DNA of 64,000 bases from Virgifigura deserti. Its GTDB lineage: Bacteria; Pseudomonadota; Alphaproteobacteria; Dongiales; Dongiaceae. Position 1 is the first letter of the stretch, and each line of letters starts with the position of its first letter. A program made the position numbers and the translations under genes. The stretch covers positions 62,001 through 126,000 of the forward strand of contig QOZR01000003.1 of the NCBI GenBank assembly GCA_003576685.1. The letters are read 5' to 3'. The notes below the pieces were generated by a model. That model made no database searches. It worked only from the letters and a program-made list of their open reading frames with translations, and had not been told where the DNA came from. Shown one piece after another: positions 51,384 to 60,962 of the stretch.

Positions 51384-52883
51384 TCAGAGCGAGTTGAGGA
51401 AGGCGATAAGCGCATCCCGCTGCGCCTCGGTCATCTCCACGATGCGCTTCCTGGCGGCCTCCGCCTCGCCGCCATGCCACAGAATCGCTTCCAGAAGATT
51501 CCGGGCGCGGCCGTCATGCAGGAACAAGGTGTGGCCGTTCACCACTTCGGTCAGCCCGATGCCCCAAAGCGGCGGCGTGCGCCACTCGCGCCCGGTCGCG
51601 TTGCCGTCGGGCCGGCCGTCCGCCAGCCCTTCGCCCATGTCATGCAGCAGGAGATCCGTGTAGGGCCAGATAAGCTGGAACGACTGCTCCGGGTGGGCCT
51701 CGTCACGACGCGTCACATATTTCGGCCGATGGCAGGTAATGCAACCGCTCTCATAGAACAGCCGCTTGCCGGCGAGGATATCCGGATCGTCGAGATCGCG
51801 GCGCGCCGGGACCGCCAGGTTCCGGGAATAGAAGACCACAAGGTCCATCATCTCCGGGGCCACTTCCAGATCGCCATATTGCGGATCCACCCCGTTCGGC
51901 GCCGCAAGGCAATCGGGTTGCCGGTCGGTGCAATCGCCGGCCGGCGTCGGTGTAAGGTCCGATGAGAGGCCGATGTCCCCAGCAAAGGCGTGGGCGGTCT
52001 GCTGCCGGATTGTCGGCTCGCCGGCCTTCCAGCCGAAGCGGCCCAGCCTCACCTCGCCATGCGCTTCGCTCCAAACCCGGTTGGGCTTTCCGGAGATGCC
52101 GTCGCCGTTTGCGTCGTCGGGGTCGGCCCCTGCCAGGATATCGGACTCGTCAATCATTTCCAGAAGACCGAGCCCGATCATCGGGGGAGCGATCCGGGCA
52201 GAGAGCATCACCTCCGGATTCATCGGGCCGTAATTGAGATCCGTGACGCGATAGGTCGGGTTGCGGAGATGCACGACCGTGCCGTCGGCCAGCTCGACCG
52301 GGATCTCCTCATACTCGATCCGCAGGCGGCCTTCGGCGAGATGCCCCTGAATCGAAAGATCCTGAAGCTGGGTGCCGTAGGTCGGCTCCGGAATGACGGA
52401 TTGCCGAAGGCTTGCGAGAGCCTCGCGCTGCGCATCGTCCTGCGGCGGGACGCTGAGCCGCAGCAGCATTGAGCCCCCGGCGTCCTCGCTGGTCGCCGGC
52501 GGATGGCCGCGCCCGTCCTTGAGATGGCAGCTCTGGCAGGCCCGCGCGTTGAACAACGGCCCCAGCCCATCGGACGATGCCGTCGATGCCGGCGCCGACA
52601 CCCAGATCTTCCGAAAAATGCCGTTGCCAACCTTGAAGTCGAGCTCACGCTCGAAGCTCATATTGGCGGACGCATGGGAGAAGGCGTCCCGATTGACCGT
52701 TTCGAACGAGGTCGCCGCCCCGCCGGGACGAAGCTCGTACGGCTCGGATCGGGAGAAATCGTCTGTCGGCTGGGTAACGGCAGCGATTCGCGCCGCCTCG
52801 TCCACCGCCTTGTCCTGGCCGGCAAGCACGGTCCCGAGCACCGACACCAGGGCGAAGGATATGAGGGGAAGCAGTTTCCACAT
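51384..52883 (-). CDS. Di-heme oxidoreductase (DUF1111/DHOR family)
   Basis: A 499-residue periplasmic multiheme protein with a signal peptide (MWKLLPLISFALVSVLGTVL). It carries two c-type heme sites, ARACQSCHLKDGRG (about 116) and SGCITCHRPKY (about 381), plus the family segments FGWKAGEPTIRQQTAHAFAG and WRTPPLWGIGLTEVVNGH. These proteins resemble bacterial peroxidase/MauG-like cytochromes; in iron operons they are thought to change the iron oxidation state. It is the second gene of the operon, 76 bp after the first imelysin. Confidence 0.92.
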   Translation of the reverse strand: MWKLLPLISFALVSVLGTVLAGQDKAVDEAARIAAVTQPTDDFSRSEPYELRPGGAATSFETVNRDAFSHASANMSFERELDFKVGNGIFRKIWVSAPASTASSDGLGPLFNARACQSCHLKDGRGHPPATSEDAGGSMLLRLSVPPQDDAQREALASLRQSVIPEPTYGTQLQDLSIQGHLAEGRLRIEYEEIPVELADGTVVHLRNPTYRVTDLNYGPMNPEVMLSARIAPPMIGLGLLEMIDESDILAGADPDDANGDGISGKPNRVWSEAHGEVRLGRFGWKAGEPTIRQQTAHAFAGDIGLSSDLTPTPAGDCTDRQPDCLAAPNGVDPQYGDLEVAPEMMDLVVFYSRNLAVPARRDLDDPDILAGKRLFYESGCITCHRPKYVTRRDEAHPEQSFQLIWPYTDLLLHDMGEGLADGRPDGNATGREWRTPPLWGIGLTEVVNGHTLFLHDGRARNLLEAILWHGGEAEAARKRIVEMTEAQRDALIAFLNSL

Positions 52884-52959
52884 CGGTAGATTGTCCGGCC
52901 GCGCTGGCGGGAGGCGGGAGCAACGGACCCTGCCCGCTGCCCCCGCGCCCCACAGCGGC

Positions 52960-54231
52960 TTACTCGAACACCGCAGCCGGGTTGTCCAGGCTGTCGGAGC
53001 CTTCGAACGCGATCGGTTGCAGTTCGAGCGTGGCGACCACGCGCTCGATGCTCTTGGTCTGGTTGGTCAGCGCGTCGATCGCCGCCTGGACGACGGCGTT
53101 GCCCTTCGGATTGTCCGGGCCGATCATCTGGTCATAGGCCTCGCCGCCCTCGGCCCGCTCGACAATGGCTTCCATGGCGGCAAGCGTCGCTTCCAGCTTG
53201 GCCTTTATCTCGGCGTCCACATCAGGCGCGGTTTCGGCGACGAAATCGGAGAGGCTGGGCCCCGAGACCTCGCTGCCGTCGATCCGCTCGTACTCGCCCA
53301 AATAGACATTCTGGATTCCGACGGCATCGTAGTAGTGCGAGTAGTGGGTGTTGTCGGAGAAGCAGTCATGCTCCTCCTCCGGATCGTGCAGCATCAGGCC
53401 GAGCTGCATGCGCTCACCGGCCAGCTCGCCGTAGGAGAGGCTCCCCATGCCGGTCAGGATCGTGGTCAAGCCGGCATCCGGGTCGCCCGACAGCAGCTCA
53501 TCGCGCGCCGCGCCACCGGACGCCCATTGCTCGGCCATCCAGGTCAGATCGTCGATCAGGAGATCGGTGGCGACCGCGAGATATTCGGCACGCCGTTCGC
53601 AGCTTCCGCCGGTGCAGTTCGCCGGATCGAAATCGCTCGCCGACCGTGCGCCGGCGCCAGGGCCGGTCCCGTTCAGATCTTGGCCCCAGAGCAGGAACTC
53701 GATGGCGTGGTAACCGGTGGCGACGTTGGCTTCGACCCCGCCGACTTCCTGGAGGGTGTCGGCGAGCAGCGCCTTCGTGATCTCCGACGTGTCGATGACC
53801 TCGCCGCCGAATTTGACGGCTTCGTTGGCGACGACGTTGGCCGTATAGAGCTGGTTCTGGTCCGACTCGGAACCATAGGAGGCGTCGACATAGTCGATCA
53901 GCCCCTCGTCCAGCGGCCAGGCATTCACCTTGCCCTCCCAGTCGTCGACGATCGCGTTGCCGAAGCGATAGACTTCCGTCTGCTGATAGGGCACGCGGGC
54001 CGCCAGCCAGGCCTCGCGCGCCGCCTGAAGCGACTGTTCCGTCGGCTCGGCGATCAGGGCGTCCACCGCCTGCTGCAGCGCCTTCGCACGAATCAGGGAG
54101 TCCTCATATTTGGCCTGCGCGATGTCGGCATAGGTTTCGATGATCGCCCGCTTGTCGGGCGCCGCCTGCGCCAGCGTGACGGAAACCGCGAACGCGCCGG
54201 TCGCTGCCGCCATCAAGAGCCTGTATCCCAT
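52960..54231 (-). CDS. Imelysin family protein (IrpA-like)
   Basis: A 423-residue periplasmic iron-regulated protein with a signal peptide (MGYRLLMAAATGAFAVSVTL, then AQAAP). The canonical imelysin motif GxHxxE is intact in TGYHAIEFLLWGQDL (about residue 176), and a four-cysteine-region insertion (NCTGGSCERR) is also typical of IrpA. It is the first gene of the operon and follows a Fur-like palindrome by about 85 bp. Probably part of a periplasmic iron acquisition system working with the di-heme protein. Confidence 0.93.
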   Translation of the reverse strand: MGYRLLMAAATGAFAVSVTLAQAAPDKRAIIETYADIAQAKYEDSLIRAKALQQAVDALIAEPTEQSLQAAREAWLAARVPYQQTEVYRFGNAIVDDWEGKVNAWPLDEGLIDYVDASYGSESDQNQLYTANVVANEAVKFGGEVIDTSEITKALLADTLQEVGGVEANVATGYHAIEFLLWGQDLNGTGPGAGARSASDFDPANCTGGSCERRAEYLAVATDLLIDDLTWMAEQWASGGAARDELLSGDPDAGLTTILTGMGSLSYGELAGERMQLGLMLHDPEEEHDCFSDNTHYSHYYDAVGIQNVYLGEYERIDGSEVSGPSLSDFVAETAPDVDAEIKAKLEATLAAMEAIVERAEGGEAYDQMIGPDNPKGNAVVQAAIDALTNQTKSIERVVATLELQPIAFEGSDSLDNPAAVFE

Positions 54232-54315
54232 TGATTTTCTGCCCCTCTCCTATCGATTTCTCGGTCCGGCAGCCCGAGCGCCGGCACCTAAGACCGCGAC
54301 CATACCGCAACCGAG

Positions 54316-54334
54316 TTTGCGAGTCATTCGCATT
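54316..54334. promoter_or_regulatory. Fur-like operator
   Basis: TTTGCGAGTCATTCGCATT; the complement reads AATGCGAATGACTCGCAAA, a palindrome (TGCGA...TCGCA) that resembles alphaproteobacterial Fur boxes. It is 85 bp upstream of the first imelysin gene in an otherwise gene-free stretch. Confidence 0.6.
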
Positions 54335-54397
54335 CTTAGAATAGGGAGGACGCGCCCCGGTCACGGGCGGGCACATGGTTAATGGAAATGAGGCAAG

Positions 54398-54829
54398 CTA
54401 AAGACGAATCAGCGCGAGTCCGGTCTTTTCATCGGTCCGGCGCCGCAGATGCGCCGGAGATTCTGTGACGATGATTTCCAGCGTCGGGCGAACATGCGCT
54501 TCGAGCAGATGGCCGCCGTATGCGCGCCCTTCCGAGTTGGCGACGACGACATGCGGATGCAGTTTCGGCTCGTCGCCTTTCAAGGCGATGTTGCCGACCA
54601 GACTCACCACCTCCACCTGCTCCTGGATCGGGATCCGCTTATAGTCCTTCCTCTGCCAGTCGAAGAAGCCAAGGACGACGTCGCTGAAGGCGCCGAGGCC
54701 GGTGAATGCCGCAGCACTCAGCGCCTGCTCCTTGGTGAAGGTGTCGAGGTTCTCCAGCACCTCATCGCCCGTATCGAAGACAACGGCGAAGGTTCGTTGC
54801 GTACCGCCGTCAATCTGTTTCGCCTTCAT
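54398..54829 (-). CDS. PPC (DUF296) domain protein
   Basis: A 143-residue protein formed by a single PPC domain: AFTGLGAFSDVVLGFFDWQR, VSLVGNIALKGDEPKLHPHV and YGGHLLEAHVRPTLEIIVTE. PPC domains in plants accompany AT-hooks; bacterial stand-alone forms are trimers of unknown role and have been linked to DNA or small-molecule binding. The ATG at 54829 overlaps the TGA of the upstream FAD dehydrogenase gene (ATGA), so it is translationally coupled; the longer upstream frame is a shadow. Confidence 0.88.
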   Translation of the reverse strand: MKAKQIDGGTQRTFAVVFDTGDEVLENLDTFTKEQALSAAAFTGLGAFSDVVLGFFDWQRKDYKRIPIQEQVEVVSLVGNIALKGDEPKLHPHVVVANSEGRAYGGHLLEAHVRPTLEIIVTESPAHLRRRTDEKTGLALIRL

Positions 54830-57762
54830 CGCTGATTCTCCCGCGGCTGACCCTCTCCGGCGTGACGAAGCGCCATCTGCAGCACTTCGGCGGAATGGAG
54901 CGCCTGCCGCCCCGTGCATTGGTCGATCTGCTCGCGACAGCTATAGCCGTTGGTGATGACGAGGCAGTCGCCGTCGGCGGCACGGACCACTGGAAGCAGC
55001 ATGCGCTCTCCCGCCTTCATCGAAACGTCGTAGTGATCCGCTTCGAATCCGAATGAACCCGCCATGCCGCAGCATCCGGACTCCAGCACCGCGTAATCGA
55101 GGCCGAGCTTGGAAAGCATTCTCTTCTCGTCAGCCATGCCGAGAACAGAATGCTGGTTGCAATGCGCATGCACCAACGCCTTCCGCTCGAGCTTCGGCGG
55201 CTCGTAGCCGACCTCCCGCTCGAGGAACTCGCTGAGCATAAAGCTCTGCGCGCACAGCCTCTTCGCCCGATCGTCCCGTGGAAACAGGTTGGGCAGTTCG
55301 TCCCTGAAAGTGGTGAGACAGGCTGGCTCCAGCCCAATCACGGGCACGCCCTGGTCGATCTCGCCCCCCAACCCGTCCAGGATCCTGCGCAGCTCTTTCT
55401 GCGCGAGCCCCAGCATGCCCCAGCCATAGAGAGGTCGACCGCAGCAGAGAGACTGTTCGGGCAGCACGACCTCGCAGCCCGCCGCCTCCAGGACTTCCAC
55501 AGCGGCGGCCCCCACCTCCGGGTGAAAATGGTTGTTGAAGGTGTCCGGCCACAGGATGACCCGGCGTCTGCCGTTCCCGCGCGATCCGCGCTGTCGATAC
55601 CACTCCTTGAACGTCTGCCTGGCGAAGCGGGGCATCCGTCGTTGCGGCGCAATGCCCCCGGCTGCCTTTGCCAATCCGCTGAACGGCGACGCCTGCAAGA
55701 CGGCATTGGCAAAACCCGGCATATGTGAAGCCACCCGCGACCACCAGTAGATCAGGCCCATCGAATAGGCGGTGCGCGGACGCAAGCGCCCCTTGTAGTA
55801 GTGGGAGAAGAACTCCGCCTTGTAGGTCGCCATGTCCACATTGACGGGACAATCACCCTTGCAGCCCTTGCAGGCGAGGCACAGGTCGAGGGCCTCGCGG
55901 ACGGCGTCGCTGCGCCACCCTTCGTCGAGCGGCCCGCCCCGCACCATCTCGAACAGCAGGCGCGCGCGCCCGCGCGTGGAGTGCATCTCCTCCCCGGTTA
56001 CCATGTAGCTGGGGCACATGACATTGCCGGACATGCGGCGGCATTTGCCGACTCCGACGCAGCGCTCCGCGGCATGCGCGAAGCTTCCCTGGTCCTCCGG
56101 GTAGGAGAAGGTCGTCTGGAGATCCCGTGGATGATAGCCCGCGACGCGCAGGTTCGCGGTGATGGGATAGGGATCGACCAGCTTCCCCGGGTTCATCTTC
56201 CAGTCGGGATCCCAGATGGCCTTGAACTCGCGGAACGCCTCGATCAGCTCCGCGCCGAACATCTTCGGCAGCAGCGCGGCTCTCGCCTGCCCGTCGCCAT
56301 GCTCGCCGGAGAAGGAGCCGCCATATTTCAGCACCAGATCCGCGGCATCGTCCAGGAAAGCACGAAACCTATCGATGCCCTGCTGGGTGCGGAGATCGAA
56401 GTTGATCCGGCAGTGGATGCAGCCATCACCGAAGTGACCATAGAGCGAGCAGTTATAGTCATAGCGGTCGAGCAGCGCCCGGAAGTCCCGCAGATATGCC
56501 CCGACTTTGTCCGGCGGCACCGCAGCATCCTCCCAGCCCGGCCACGTATCGGGCAGCTCCTTGACATGCGCGGTGGCCCCCAAGCCGGATTCGCGGATTC
56601 CCCAGAGCTTTGCCTGCTGGCGCTTGTCCAGGAAGAGTTTCATACTCGGCGCGTCGTCATTCCGCTTCAGCGCCTCCATGAGGCTTTGCCCCTTGGCCTC
56701 GGCCTCATCGTCGTCCTCGCCGCCGATTTCGACATAGAGCCAGCCTCCGCCCGGCGGCAGCAACTCGACATCCTCGTCGTGCAAGCCCTTCTCGTGCATG
56801 TAGTGGAGAAGCCGATCGTCGATCGCCTCGAGACCGATCGGCTTGTGCTCGAGGATCTGCGGCACATGGTCCCCGGCCGTAAAGACATCCGGGTAACCGA
56901 GAATCAGTAGGGCCCGTCCGGGCGGGCTATGGACGAGGCGCAGACCGGCCTCCAGTACCAGCACGCAGATGCTCTCGCTGCCGACCAACGCGCGGGCGAC
57001 GTTGAAGCCGTTCTCCGGCAACAGCGCCGGCAGGTTGAGGCCGGAGACCCGGCGCGGGATGTCGGGAAACCGCGACCGAATCTGGTCGGCGTATTTGTCG
57101 CGAAGGTCCTTCAGTCCCTTGTAGATCTGACCGCGACGCCCGCCCTCGCGGATGATCTGGTCGAGTTCCGCGTCGCTGGTCGGCCCGACCCGAAGCCGCA
57201 GCCCGTCATAGGTCAGGATCTCGAGCTCCTCGACATTGTCGGCCGTCCGGCCCGCCGTGACGGAATGCACGCCGCAGGAGTTGTTGCCGATCATGCCGCC
57301 CAGGGTATTGTGGTCGTGGGTGGCCGGGTCGGGCCCGAAGGTCAGGCGGTGTTCCTCGGCGCGGGCGCGGAGGTGATCGAGGACACAGCCGGGCTGCACC
57401 CGTGCGCGTTTCGCGGCCGTATCGATGTCGAGGATGCGGTTGAGATATTTCGACATGTCCAGCACGACCGCAGTGTTGCAGCACTGCCCCGCCAAACTGG
57501 TGCCGCCGCCCCGCGCCAGAATCGGGGCGCCATGTTCACGGCAGGCCGCGACGGTCGCCACCACATCCTCCACCGTCTTCGGGATGACGACGCCGATCGG
57601 CACCTGCCGGTAGTTCGAGGCGTCCGTGGCATAGAGCGCCCGGCTGCCGTCGTCGAACCGCACCTCTCCGGAAATCCTGCCCAGCAGCGTTGTGGCGAGA
57701 GCCTTGGCTGCGCTGCCGGAAAAGGACACATCCTTGAATTGGCGGGCCTCGTCAGGCGGCAT
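54826..57762 (-). CDS. FAD/Fe-S D-2-hydroxyacid dehydrogenase (YdiJ-like)
   Basis: A 978-residue flavoprotein fused to an iron-sulfur electron-transfer part. Residues about 50-230 are FAD_binding_4 (ILARGGGTSLAGQCCNTAVV, NTLGGMIGNNSCGVHSV); about 270-560 are FAD-oxidase_C with YGHFGDGCIHCRIN; then two 4Fe-4S motifs (CVGVGKCRR and CLACKGCKGDCPVN) and two CCG-type cysteine motifs (SLCCGRPLYGWGM, ESGCCGMAGSFGFE). The architecture is that of YdiJ/D-2-hydroxyglutarate dehydrogenases that pass electrons to quinone or ETF. The start at 57762 overlaps the upstream gene by 11 bp. It probably oxidises a D-2-hydroxy acid made by the enolase-superfamily enzyme. Confidence 0.92.
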   Translation of the reverse strand: MPPDEARQFKDVSFSGSAAKALATTLLGRISGEVRFDDGSRALYATDASNYRQVPIGVVIPKTVEDVVATVAACREHGAPILARGGGTSLAGQCCNTAVVLDMSKYLNRILDIDTAAKRARVQPGCVLDHLRARAEEHRLTFGPDPATHDHNTLGGMIGNNSCGVHSVTAGRTADNVEELEILTYDGLRLRVGPTSDAELDQIIREGGRRGQIYKGLKDLRDKYADQIRSRFPDIPRRVSGLNLPALLPENGFNVARALVGSESICVLVLEAGLRLVHSPPGRALLILGYPDVFTAGDHVPQILEHKPIGLEAIDDRLLHYMHEKGLHDEDVELLPPGGGWLYVEIGGEDDDEAEAKGQSLMEALKRNDDAPSMKLFLDKRQQAKLWGIRESGLGATAHVKELPDTWPGWEDAAVPPDKVGAYLRDFRALLDRYDYNCSLYGHFGDGCIHCRINFDLRTQQGIDRFRAFLDDAADLVLKYGGSFSGEHGDGQARAALLPKMFGAELIEAFREFKAIWDPDWKMNPGKLVDPYPITANLRVAGYHPRDLQTTFSYPEDQGSFAHAAERCVGVGKCRRMSGNVMCPSYMVTGEEMHSTRGRARLLFEMVRGGPLDEGWRSDAVREALDLCLACKGCKGDCPVNVDMATYKAEFFSHYYKGRLRPRTAYSMGLIYWWSRVASHMPGFANAVLQASPFSGLAKAAGGIAPQRRMPRFARQTFKEWYRQRGSRGNGRRRVILWPDTFNNHFHPEVGAAAVEVLEAAGCEVVLPEQSLCCGRPLYGWGMLGLAQKELRRILDGLGGEIDQGVPVIGLEPACLTTFRDELPNLFPRDDRAKRLCAQSFMLSEFLEREVGYEPPKLERKALVHAHCNQHSVLGMADEKRMLSKLGLDYAVLESGCCGMAGSFGFEADHYDVSMKAGERMLLPVVRAADGDCLVITNGYSCREQIDQCTGRQALHSAEVLQMALRHAGEGQPRENQR

Positions 57763-58831
57763 AACGTGCGGCCTCCGCTTCGCGCAGCTCGAGACCCAGG
57801 CCAGGGCGCGATAGGTCCAGCCGGAGGACTCCCGCTTCCGGAATCGGTGCACCGTCGAAGAACATCCCCTCGATGCGAGCGTGGTCGTAGAAATATTCGA
57901 TGTGGCGCACCGTCGGCAGGACGCAGCAGGGATGCAGATGCAGCGACGGCGCGGTATGCGCCGAGAGCGGCAGCCCGAACGCCTGCGTCAGCACGCCGGT
58001 CCGAAGGAAGCCGGTAATGCCGCAGCAGCGCGTCGCGTCCGCCTGCAGAACGTCCACCCCACCCGCCGCCAGTATCCGGAGAAAATAGCCAAGCTCGTAG
58101 CCATATTCGCCGGCGGCGATATCCATGCCGGCCGGCGCTCGGTCGCGCAGCAATCTCAGCCCGTCCAGATCGTCCGAGGACACCGGCTCCTCGAACCAGC
58201 TGACGCCGTACTCGGCGAACGCCTCGGCCTGGGCCAGAGCCTGCTTGCGGTCATAGGCGCCGTTGGCGTCGACGAACAGCGACGCGGCGTCACCGATCGC
58301 CTGACGGGCGACCCGGACACGTTCGACATCCTGATCCGGCTCCTGGCCGACCTTCATCTTCACCCGCGGAATGCCACGCTCCACCCAGCCGCCAAGCTGG
58401 TCGGTGAGGCGATCGAGCGGGTAGGAGGTGAAACCGCCGCTGCCATAGACCGGCACCGCATCGCGCACAGATCCCAGCAGCGTCGCCAGCGGCAGGTCGA
58501 GCAGCCTTGCCTTCAGATCCCAGAGGGCGCAATCGACGGCGGCAATCCCGGCGGCGCAAAGGCCGGCCCGACCCAGATTGCGCACCGAGCGGACCATCGC
58601 GTCCCACGCGCGCGGGACCGCCATGGGGTCCATGCCGATGACGAGGTCGGCCAGCCTTCCCTCGATCAGCCGCGCCACCGCCTGGTCCGCATAGCTGTAG
58701 CCAAGCCCTTGCTGCCCGTCGCCATCGACCCTCACGACGACGATGGTTGTCTCGTTCCACTCCAAGGTGCCGTCGGCTTCGGGAAAGTCGGTCGGCACGA
58801 CGAAGGCGGAAACACGCAGCCTGTCGATCAC
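57752..58831 (-). CDS. Enolase superfamily enzyme (mandelate racemase/muconate lactonizing group)
   Basis: A 359-residue two-domain enzyme. Catalytic features of the barrel are RVKMKVGQ (KxK), FVDANGAYD, WFEEPVSSDD and AAGEYGYE (metal ligands D, E, E), then LQADATRCCGITGF and LSAHTAPSLHLHPC (His-Asp dyad side). This pattern fits the mandelate racemase subgroup, which includes sugar-acid dehydratases. It is 22 bp after the TPP enzyme gene and overlaps the FAD dehydrogenase gene. It likely abstracts the proton alpha to a carboxylate; the acid is unknown. Confidence 0.92.
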   Translation of the reverse strand: MIDRLRVSAFVVPTDFPEADGTLEWNETTIVVVRVDGDGQQGLGYSYADQAVARLIEGRLADLVIGMDPMAVPRAWDAMVRSVRNLGRAGLCAAGIAAVDCALWDLKARLLDLPLATLLGSVRDAVPVYGSGGFTSYPLDRLTDQLGGWVERGIPRVKMKVGQEPDQDVERVRVARQAIGDAASLFVDANGAYDRKQALAQAEAFAEYGVSWFEEPVSSDDLDGLRLLRDRAPAGMDIAAGEYGYELGYFLRILAAGGVDVLQADATRCCGITGFLRTGVLTQAFGLPLSAHTAPSLHLHPCCVLPTVRHIEYFYDHARIEGMFFDGAPIPEAGVLRLDLSRPGLGLELREAEAARYAA

Positions 58832-58853
58832 GCGCTGCTCCTCCGGATGAGAG

Positions 58854-60608
58854 TCAGATCAGCTCGCGGACCCGGTCGGACAACGTCGTCAAGGCGATCC
58901 GGCCGGCATGGGGCGTGCCTCTGGCCAGCGACTCCGCGAAGTGCCTCGCCTGCTCCAAGCTGACCCTGGGCGGCATGGGCGGTTCGTGCGGATCGACGAC
59001 CGCCTCGATCAGGACCGGTCCCGGCTCGTTCAGCGCCTGTTCGAGCGTCTCGCCGCATTTGCCGGGGTCGTCGATGGTGTAGCCCTTGCCGCCGCAGGCG
59101 CGGGCAATGGCGGCGAAGTCGATTGGTTGCAGCTCGCAGCCGAACTCCGGATTGCCGAGAAACACCATCTGCTCCCATTTGATCTGGCCGAGTGAATTGT
59201 TTTTGATGACGACCACCTTCACCGGCAGCCCGTACTTCACGCAGGTGGCGAACTCGCCCATCAGCATGGTGAAGCCGCCGTCGCCGACGAAAGCGACGAC
59301 TTGACGGTCGGGATAGGCGACCTGCGCCGCGATGGCATAGGGAAAGCCGTTCGCCATCGTCGCCAAATTGCCCGACAGGCTACACATCTGGCCGCGCCGC
59401 ACGCGCATCTGTCGTGCATACCACGTCGCGATCGTGCCCGAATCCGAGGTGAAGATGGCATCGTCCCGCAGCCGTTTGCCTAGCTCCCAGGCCACGACCT
59501 GCGGCTTCATGGGTTTATCCTGGCGGGTGCCGCGCTCCTCCATCAGCGCCCACCATTTCTCCATTCCGCCCTGGGCCTTCTGCAGGAATTGACGATCCTC
59601 GTTCCGGCGCAGCAGCGGCAAGAGCACCTGGAGCGTGCGTTTCGAATCGCCGACGAGGCCGACCTCAACCGGGTAGCGGAGGCCGATCCGCTGCGGATCG
59701 ACGTCGATCTGCACGCACCGGGCCTGCCCCGGCTTCGGGTAATATTCGATGTAGGGGAAGCTGCTGCCGACGATCAGCAGGGTGTCGCAGTCTTCGAGGG
59801 CGTCCTGCGACGGCGCGGTGCCGAGCAGACCGACCGAGCCCGTGGTGTAGGGGCTGTCGTCCGGAACGCTCATCTTGCCGAGCAGCGCCTTGCCGATCGG
59901 CGCGCCCAGAGTTTCGGCAACCCGCTCCAACTCCTCCGCCGTGCCTATGGCGCCGCGCCCGGCCAGGATCGTAACCTTCTTGCCGGCGTTCAGAAGTTCG
60001 GCCGCCCGGCGCAGATCCGCTTCGTCGGGCAGTCCAGCACTGCGGGAAAAGACATCCGACGTGTGCCCGGGGATGTTGCGCTTCGACGTCTCCGACCGCT
60101 CGAACGGTTCCTCCTGCAGATCGACAGGGATCGTCAGATGCGCAACGCCGCGATAGGCCAGTGCGGTTCGGCAGGCAAGATCAGCCGAGTTCTGCATATG
60201 CGCTGCTCCCATGACCCGCGTGTTATAAACCGCGACGTCCATGAAGAGCTTGTCGAGCTCGACATCCTGCTGCGTATAGGTATGCAGCAGGTCATGAAAC
60301 TGCATGCCGGTGATCGCAAGCACCGGCACGCCGTCGAGTTTCGCATCATAAAGGCCGTTCAGGAGATGGATGCCGCCGGGGCCAGAGGTGGCCAGGCAGC
60401 AGCCGAGCTTGCCGGTCCACTTCGCATAGGCGCAAGCCATGAAGGCGGCCGATTCCTCGTGCCGGACCTGCACGAACCGGATCCTGTCCTGGCGCGTTCG
60501 CAGCGCCTCCATGATGCCGTTGATGCCGTCGCCGGGCAGACCGAAGATGACGTCGATGCCCCAGTCGTGAATGGTGTCTATGAGAATATCGGCGGCCGTG
60601 TCTGCCAT
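58854..60608 (-). CDS. Thiamine pyrophosphate enzyme, pyruvate oxidase/dehydrogenase (quinone)-like
   Basis: A 584-residue TPP-dependent enzyme with the three-domain order: N-terminal PYR domain (GLPGDGINGIMEAL, catalytic glutamate in QVRHEESAAFMA), central domain, and PP domain with GDGGFTMLMGEFATCVKYGL then KNNSLGQIKWEQM. It resembles PoxB-type pyruvate oxidases and related acetolactate-synthase-like proteins but lacks the long C-terminal membrane-binding tail of E. coli PoxB. First gene of the operon, behind an EcfG-type promoter. It may decarboxylate pyruvate or another 2-oxo acid; the substrate is inference. Confidence 0.9.
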   Translation of the reverse strand: MADTAADILIDTIHDWGIDVIFGLPGDGINGIMEALRTRQDRIRFVQVRHEESAAFMACAYAKWTGKLGCCLATSGPGGIHLLNGLYDAKLDGVPVLAITGMQFHDLLHTYTQQDVELDKLFMDVAVYNTRVMGAAHMQNSADLACRTALAYRGVAHLTIPVDLQEEPFERSETSKRNIPGHTSDVFSRSAGLPDEADLRRAAELLNAGKKVTILAGRGAIGTAEELERVAETLGAPIGKALLGKMSVPDDSPYTTGSVGLLGTAPSQDALEDCDTLLIVGSSFPYIEYYPKPGQARCVQIDVDPQRIGLRYPVEVGLVGDSKRTLQVLLPLLRRNEDRQFLQKAQGGMEKWWALMEERGTRQDKPMKPQVVAWELGKRLRDDAIFTSDSGTIATWYARQMRVRRGQMCSLSGNLATMANGFPYAIAAQVAYPDRQVVAFVGDGGFTMLMGEFATCVKYGLPVKVVVIKNNSLGQIKWEQMVFLGNPEFGCELQPIDFAAIARACGGKGYTIDDPGKCGETLEQALNEPGPVLIEAVVDPHEPPMPPRVSLEQARHFAESLARGTPHAGRIALTTLSDRVRELI

Positions 60609-60962
60609 GTTGAAATCCCTCTACTTGAGTAGGACGGACCAGGAAGCGGAACGAGCCTCGCCACTCCTATCGGATACAACGGGCGAGGCTGGTCGCGGTT
60701 CCGAGAAGGAATTGATGTTCCCGGCTGATGAACGAGAGGGGCGACTCTGTCTCTGAACGGAGGATGTTCCGGCTTCCCGCTGCAGGGGTGTTTGCCTTTC
60801 CTGTAGAAAATGATAGAACGATTCCCGAACGATCGCTGATTTCCGCGATTCCCAGGGGGCTCGTTTGTCGAGGATGCTTTCCGGAGAAGGGGCTGATATC
60901 GAGTTCCCGGGCCGGTCGACGGCATCCGGCTGGGCGCCTGCCCGAAATCGCCTGTGTCAGTG
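60609..60962. other. Divergent intergenic region, no gene seen
   Basis: About 350 bp between the TPP enzyme and the Sel1-repeat gene. It contains the EcfG-type promoter at 60678-60702. Short frames on both strands are not protein-like. No promoter for the rightward gene could be assigned. Confidence 0.4.
60678..60702 (-). promoter_or_regulatory. EcfG-type promoter for the TPP-enzyme operon
   Basis: Minus strand: GGAAC (60702-60698), 16 bp, CGTT (60681-60678), an exact match to the consensus. The -10 element is 69 bp before the ATG at 60608. Confidence 0.6.
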
